Part shown: positions 59,584 to 64,000 of the stretch, piece by piece
Layout of the letters: the number at the start of each line of letters is the position of its first letter
Numbering within the stretch: the first letter of the stretch is position 1
Source: Istiophorus platypterus
Lineage: Eukaryota; Chordata; Actinopteri; Istiophoriformes; Istiophoridae
Assembly (NCBI GenBank): GCA_016859345.1
Contig: CM029111.1
Coordinates: 10,288,714 to 10,352,713, forward strand
Direction of reading: 5' to 3'
DNA: 64,000 bases
Position numbers and translations under genes: made by a program
Notes under the pieces: generated by a model
The model's input: only the letters and a program-made list of their open reading frames with translations
The model's database searches: none
What the model was told of the DNA's origin: nothing

Positions 59584-59781
59584 AGAGCTGTAGTGATGAG
59601 TCGCTTAATTAATTAGTTGATCAATACAACATGTATCTGCAATTTGCTGCATTTCTCTTTGTTATATAATTGTAAATCAAATATCTTTTAGACCTTTTAT
59701 AGACTAAAAAGTTGAGTGATGAATGGAAAAAATATATAATTAGATTAATTGTCTATGAAAATAATCTTTAGCTGCAGCCCT
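59584..59781. repeat. Family E repeat, internally shortened
   Basis: AGAGCTGTAGTGATGAGTCG and CTTAATTAATTAGTTGATCA at the left; TTGTAAATCAAATATCTTTT and TAGACCTTTTATAGACTAAA in the centre; AAATAATCTTTAGCTGCAGC and CCT at the right. The ends are inverse copies of the AGAGCTGTAG and CTGCAGCCCT type. Confidence 0.7.
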
Positions 59782-60248
59782 AAAACAAATAAAAGCAGGA
59801 CGATCCTCAAGTTTAAAAAGCAGGATCCAATGAATATTGAGTGTTTTTCTTGTTAAAGGACTTTGAATTAATTGATTACTGAAATTGTCTCCAGTTAATT
59901 TTCTTTACTAATCAGTGGCTTATTTCAGCTACATTTTGTTTTGCATTGCAAAGAGGGAGCTTTAGGTGGTGCAGCAATACAGTGAAAGACAATGTTGATG
60001 ATGTGACAGAGGCGAGGACAGGCTTGCCCGGACTCCTTTATCCTTTTAGCAACACTTAGATCAATACCTCTCACACACACTCACACACACGCATGCATAC
60101 ACACATCCAACTTCATCCTTGTGAGAAGGAGAGTGAGATGCTACTCACTCAATAACACCATGCCCAGACAAGATGAAAGTGGAGATGTGAGGAGAACAAG
60201 CACAGAGAGTGCGCACCATACAAATAGACAGAGGTGCTGTGTATGTGT

Positions 60249-60327
60249 TCGTGTGTGTGTGTGTCTATGTGTGTGTGTGTGTGCATGTGTTCGTGTGATT
60301 GTGTGTGTGTGTGTGTGTGTGTGTGGG
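60249..60327. repeat. Compound (GT)n tract
   Basis: TG dinucleotides interrupted by TCTA, CATG and TCGTGTGATT, ending in a G run. A degenerate CA tract lies nearby at 60070-60105, in opposed orientation. Confidence 0.92.
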
Positions 60328-61149
60328 GGGGTCTGATGTTGTTTGTCAAATGGCAAGAGGTGAGAATGTGGGAGAAAGTGTGAGCTGCTTGTTGTGCCAG
60401 GGATTTCACGTGCCCATTAGGTGATTGTTTTTCTTGTCGTGTGTGTCATGTGTTTGTACTGCCCTCGTCCTCTTTCGCCCTTTTCATCTTGCTCCTCTGT
60501 GCTGTTTTCCACCTATGAATATTTTCAAAAGCGGGAATACAGAAATAGAGAAATTAAACCTCCCTGTAGTGTGAAATGAAGATGAAAGCAGAGGAGGAAT
60601 TAATGGTGAGACACAGAGCGTGTACAGCAGGAAAAAGTAGATTTAAAAAAATCAAGAAAGATGGTGGGAGGGACACAATGTGATTATAAATGATGCTGGG
60701 CGGACAGTAGGAATTATTTATTCATTCCACAATGAAAGGTAAAGAGCAACAAAGGGAAGCTGTGGGCATAATGCTGTATTTTTTTCCCTTCTGAAAGCCA
60801 AATTATGGATGCATTCCAGTTGACTGACTTGCAACCATGAGCTCAAGAGCCTAATACGACCAGAAAGATTAAAGGAGAATTTGATATATAGCAAAATCTC
60901 TTACGGCAGAAGAATATCTACCATGTTGTGGCATACATGTATAACGGCATGTTGCCAAACCAAAACCTCAACTCGACCCACTAGCAAGTCGAACACCGAT
61001 ACAGGCTGTAGATTCTTTTCACTAAAAACACAAGACATCACATTACTCTTAATGTATCTGTAGGTTTATTTACAGTTTGGTGCAGATATATTTCTTTTTA
61101 AATCGCTGAAGCGTTTGATCTGTGTAGTTTACTTTTTAGTAGTTTTTAG

Positions 61150-61330
61150 TCTGTTGGTGGCAGCATCCAGATTTTGGTCGGTCCGTCCACCACTTTGGTC
61201 CTGACCAAATTCCCAACAACTACCGGATGGATCGCCATGAAAATTTATTCGCACTATCATGGCCACCTCAGGATGAATTGTAATACCTTTTGCTGATTCC
61301 TTAACTTTTCATGTAGCGCCATGATTAGGT
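61150..61330. repeat. Family B repeat tail, minus orientation
   Basis: TTTTGGTCGGTCCGTCCACC, ACTTTGGTCCTGACCAAATT, CCGGATGGATCGCCATGAAA and CCTCAGGATGAATTGTAATA are the reverse-complement order of the family tail. Confidence 0.65.
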
Positions 61331-62395
61331 CAAAATTTACTTTTTTGGAAACATACCCGCTAAACAGCATCATGATAGCATTGCAGTTGTGAAGATGTTA
61401 CCATTTCTATGTCTGATAGCCTTATGGAGTAGCTGGTAGTAGACTCCTAGTCTTGTTAAAGCTTTTGAAGAGGGGTCATGGTTAGTGCACATGTTCGGAG
61501 TTGTTGCATACAGGTAGACTTCACACATCCATCTGCTGCTCACTTGGTATATTATTTTGAGAGTCCATGCCATGGGACCAGCGCACCTATCTATAAAGTG
61601 TAAAAAATATCCTTGGAGAAGCCATTTATTGTGTTGCTTTTCTTTGGTTGGGGCCATGAAAATTAAAGGTGAAGTATGTTTTTGCTATCGCCACCTGGCA
61701 GACATTAGCATTAAGAGCTGTTTACATACCAGTGTAGAGGCAATGTTTCAGTGGAAAGGAATGCCAGCATTAAATCCTGTTTTCCCTCTATTTCTATCAC
61801 TTCTCTTCTACTGAAGTTAGCATCCAAAGCAGCTAACCCATGGCTAGTCCCGTCTTGTAATACAACTTTGCAATAGCAACTCACCAACATTAGAGGATAA
61901 AGAAGGAGCGCTGGCAAGAGGGTTTATACTATCCTCCGGTCTCGTCTTTCAAAGTTGGCTGAAGCTCTAGGCAAGGACCATTATCACCATCACCACCAGC
62001 CGCCCCCAGCTGTTCAGCTGCAGAGACAACTTACATATAGGATCCTCAAAGAGCATTTAACACACACTCAAGTGAAGCGACTCCAGTGGTTTTATCTTCT
62101 GAAACTGTGATCAGTCAATTAATGAAATACTTTACTTTACTTTTCTTTCTTTTACATTTACCTTTACATATTAATTAGTAACTGAGGTAAAGACATTTAT
62201 AATCTCCAATCCTAAAAAGTAGTTCAGGGGGATGTAACATTTGCAGCATCCACATGCTGCAATAGCAGAACTGTAACCTTGATTATTAGATTATTATTAG
62301 ATTATTAGAAATAAATCTTATGTCTAATTAGATAATCAGAAATAAACACAACTGACAGAGCCTCCTTACTGTGTAGTAATGTGAAATCGATTCCG

Positions 62396-62645
62396 TTAAA
62401 GAAGTTAGCTGGACTTTTTGGGAAATAGCATCTATTTTCTTTCCTGCTGACAGTTAGATGAGAAGGCCAATACCACACTCAGAGCCAGACTAGTTGTTTA
62501 CCTCTGTTTCAAGTTTTTTTTTATGCTAAGCTAAGTTAACCAGCCCTCGGCTGTAGCTTCATGTTTATTGTACAGACTTGTACTCATCCAACTCTGCGAG
62601 AAATCAAATCAGTGTATTTAACAAAATGTTGAACTGCTCCTTTAA
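62396..62645. repeat. Internally deleted family A repeat bounded by TTAA
   Basis: It starts TTAAAGAAGTTAGCTGGACT and ends TTGAACTGCTCCTTTAA, with TTAA at both termini. The left arm has GACAGTTAGATGAGAAGGCC, and the right arm has GCTAAGCTAAGTTAACCAGC and GCTGTAGCTTCATGTTTATT. It is only 250 bp, so the palindrome centre is largely lost. Confidence 0.75.
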
Positions 62646-64000
62646 AAGTAACAAACCATCCAAGTTTGTTTGCACGTCAATTAGATTTCACTACTGTTAT
62701 GTAATAACATAATAATATTAATGCGTTCTGCATTAATAAGGATGATTAATTGATCTAGAGTAAAAGCAATAGAATTCCAATTAGTATTATTATCAGTGAA
62801 TGACATAACCAGTTGTATTACTAGTGTTAGCATTTGGCAGATTTAAGACAGGAGCAGTGAACACACTGTCAGCTGCGAGTCCATGTTTGGCTTCTTGATG
62901 ACGGTGCTTCTGTATAGATTTCAGCTTCCCCAGATGGATGTGCCTGAGGCCTCTCTATCCACAAGAACCTGTCATAGAAACAGTCTGAGCCTATCACTGT
63001 TATATAATACTACAGGTTTGTTCTTTCCCACCTCCGTGTCTATTATTCGATGTGTTGTTTATGAACAGTACACAGTTCAAACTAGACGTAAGCAAGTGTG
63101 TTTTCTGTCTCTTACCGCAAATTGAAATTGCAGCACAAAGACACTGGGGAGGTTAGGAAACATATAGTATCAATATATTGTCGCAGCATTGTAAATACTG
63201 AGCAAAGACTTGGTCACATGGGCGAGCTTTCATCGTTTCTCTCATGCTCTGAAAATAAAAAAAAAAATCTATTAAAGTCCCGAGCCATTATCAGGATAGA
63301 TGATTAGCCTGGAAAGTCTGCAGCATCGTTTCTTTTAGTGCACTACAGTACAGGAACACTAAAGCCAATGTTAGTGCTGAATTAAAATGTCATCAGTAGA
63401 ACCACCGACAGATTTGTCTCCTTGCCTTTATTGAATAATCATACCCACTGACACTTTTAAACTTGAAATGGAGTGTGTAAAAGTGGCTCATCCAGAGAAT
63501 TTTGATGTCTGAAGCAGGCCCCGGCATGTCATATTTTACTTTCTTAAAGCAAAACAAAACAGACAAAAGATCCCAGACATCTTAATTTCATCACAGTTCA
63601 AAGAAAGAGCCCTTTTTTTTAAACTAATGTTCAGTCATTCAAAGGATCTTTCATTTGTGATTATTATTCTTATCTGTAGAATTGTAAGATGTTGGCTTTT
63701 TGAAGCTTTTAATGTTTTCTCCTGCCACAGAACAAGAAATGCTGGGGGTGGACACCAGTAACGTAATCTAGTGCAGTTGCCCCCATATAAATTCCATTTA
63801 TTGTTGTTTGTGAATCTCATATTATTTAGCCTTCTAGCAGTGACAGAGAGGTATTATTAAGTAGTGGTTTGTGTTGTTTTTGTATTATATTTCATTTACT
63901 TTTTAGGTGTTACTATCGTCAATGCCCTCTGTATTTAGCTTTTATGAAAAGCTCCGAGCTGGTTTTCCTACTTGTACAACCAAGGCACTCATCCATTTTT

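Larger units (their letters stand above)
43121..64000 (+). other. magi1 intron 2 (partial, phase 1)
   Basis: It opens with GTGAGT and continues to the right edge. I searched for the next magi1 exon by its conserved GEVPGVDY region and found no matching frame. No nested gene is supported. Repeats, CpG clusters and candidate elements are listed separately. Stretches such as 43830-45200, 46060-47390, 49440-51280, 55900-57100 and 62650-64000 show nothing I can support beyond ordinary AT-rich intron. Confidence 0.88.

Noticed and set aside
43121..64000. A third magi1 exon inside the window
   Set aside because: The expected TTR...GEVPGVDY-type frame is not found; GATTAT/GATTAC occurrences such as that near 44148 do not have the right flanking codons.
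1..64000. CRISPR array, operon, prophage or integron
   Set aside because: The sequence is vertebrate intron and flank; the regular arrays present are microsatellites.

Overview
The window is vertebrate nuclear DNA, most likely from a ray-finned fish and probably a spiny-rayed teleost. It is AT-rich, CpG-poor and intron-dominated. It carries many (CA/GT)n microsatellites and several dispersed short repeats that I recognise from memory as abundant in teleost genomes. There are no bacterial-style operons, CRISPR arrays or intact transposase or reverse-transcriptase genes.

Only one protein-coding gene can be supported: the 5' end of magi1 (membrane-associated guanylate kinase, WW and PDZ domain containing 1), on the + strand. 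Exon 1 (coding 11533-11830) encodes the N-terminus MSKVIQKKNHW and the first PDZ domain. Exon 2 (43004-43120) encodes the start of the guanylate kinase-like region, ending in the MAGI1-type motif NLYRHAVP. Both exon junctions are phase 1 with consensus GT/AG sites, and the two exons join in frame. Intron 1 is 31,173 bp. Intron 2 is at least 20,880 bp and runs off the right edge. Teleosts usually keep two magi1 paralogues, and I cannot tell which this is.

Layout. 1-10690: 5' flank with no supportable gene, holding several dispersed repeats. 10690-11532: CpG-rich promoter and 5' leader with a C-rich tract and five short upstream ORFs. 11533-11830: exon 1. 11831-43003: intron 1, with repeats, microsatellites and a few repeat-poor, locally CpG-rich islands (about 15455-15640, 36830-36910, 37230-37440, 41680-42120) that are candidate regulatory elements. 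43004-43120: exon 2. 43121-64000: intron 2, with a pyrimidine-rich, CpG-clustered block at 47800-48900, a GA-rich block followed by an exon-like segment with a splice donor at 52890-53333, and more repeats.

The dispersed repeats fall mainly into three families. One is a palindromic, TTAA-bounded element of about 410 bp (six copies). One has ends rich in ATTAGTCGATTAATCG-like sequence (seven copies). One carries a motif resembling ATGAATGTCTGTACAAAATTTCATGG (five copies, most of them partial). I saw no new biological system. The points most worth checking are the in-frame uORF just before the magi1 start, the possible internal promoters, the TTAA-bounded palindromic repeats (one of which has spawned a TTAGC array), a perfect 13-bp hairpin, and a 166-codon open frame in intron 2 that I cannot explain.
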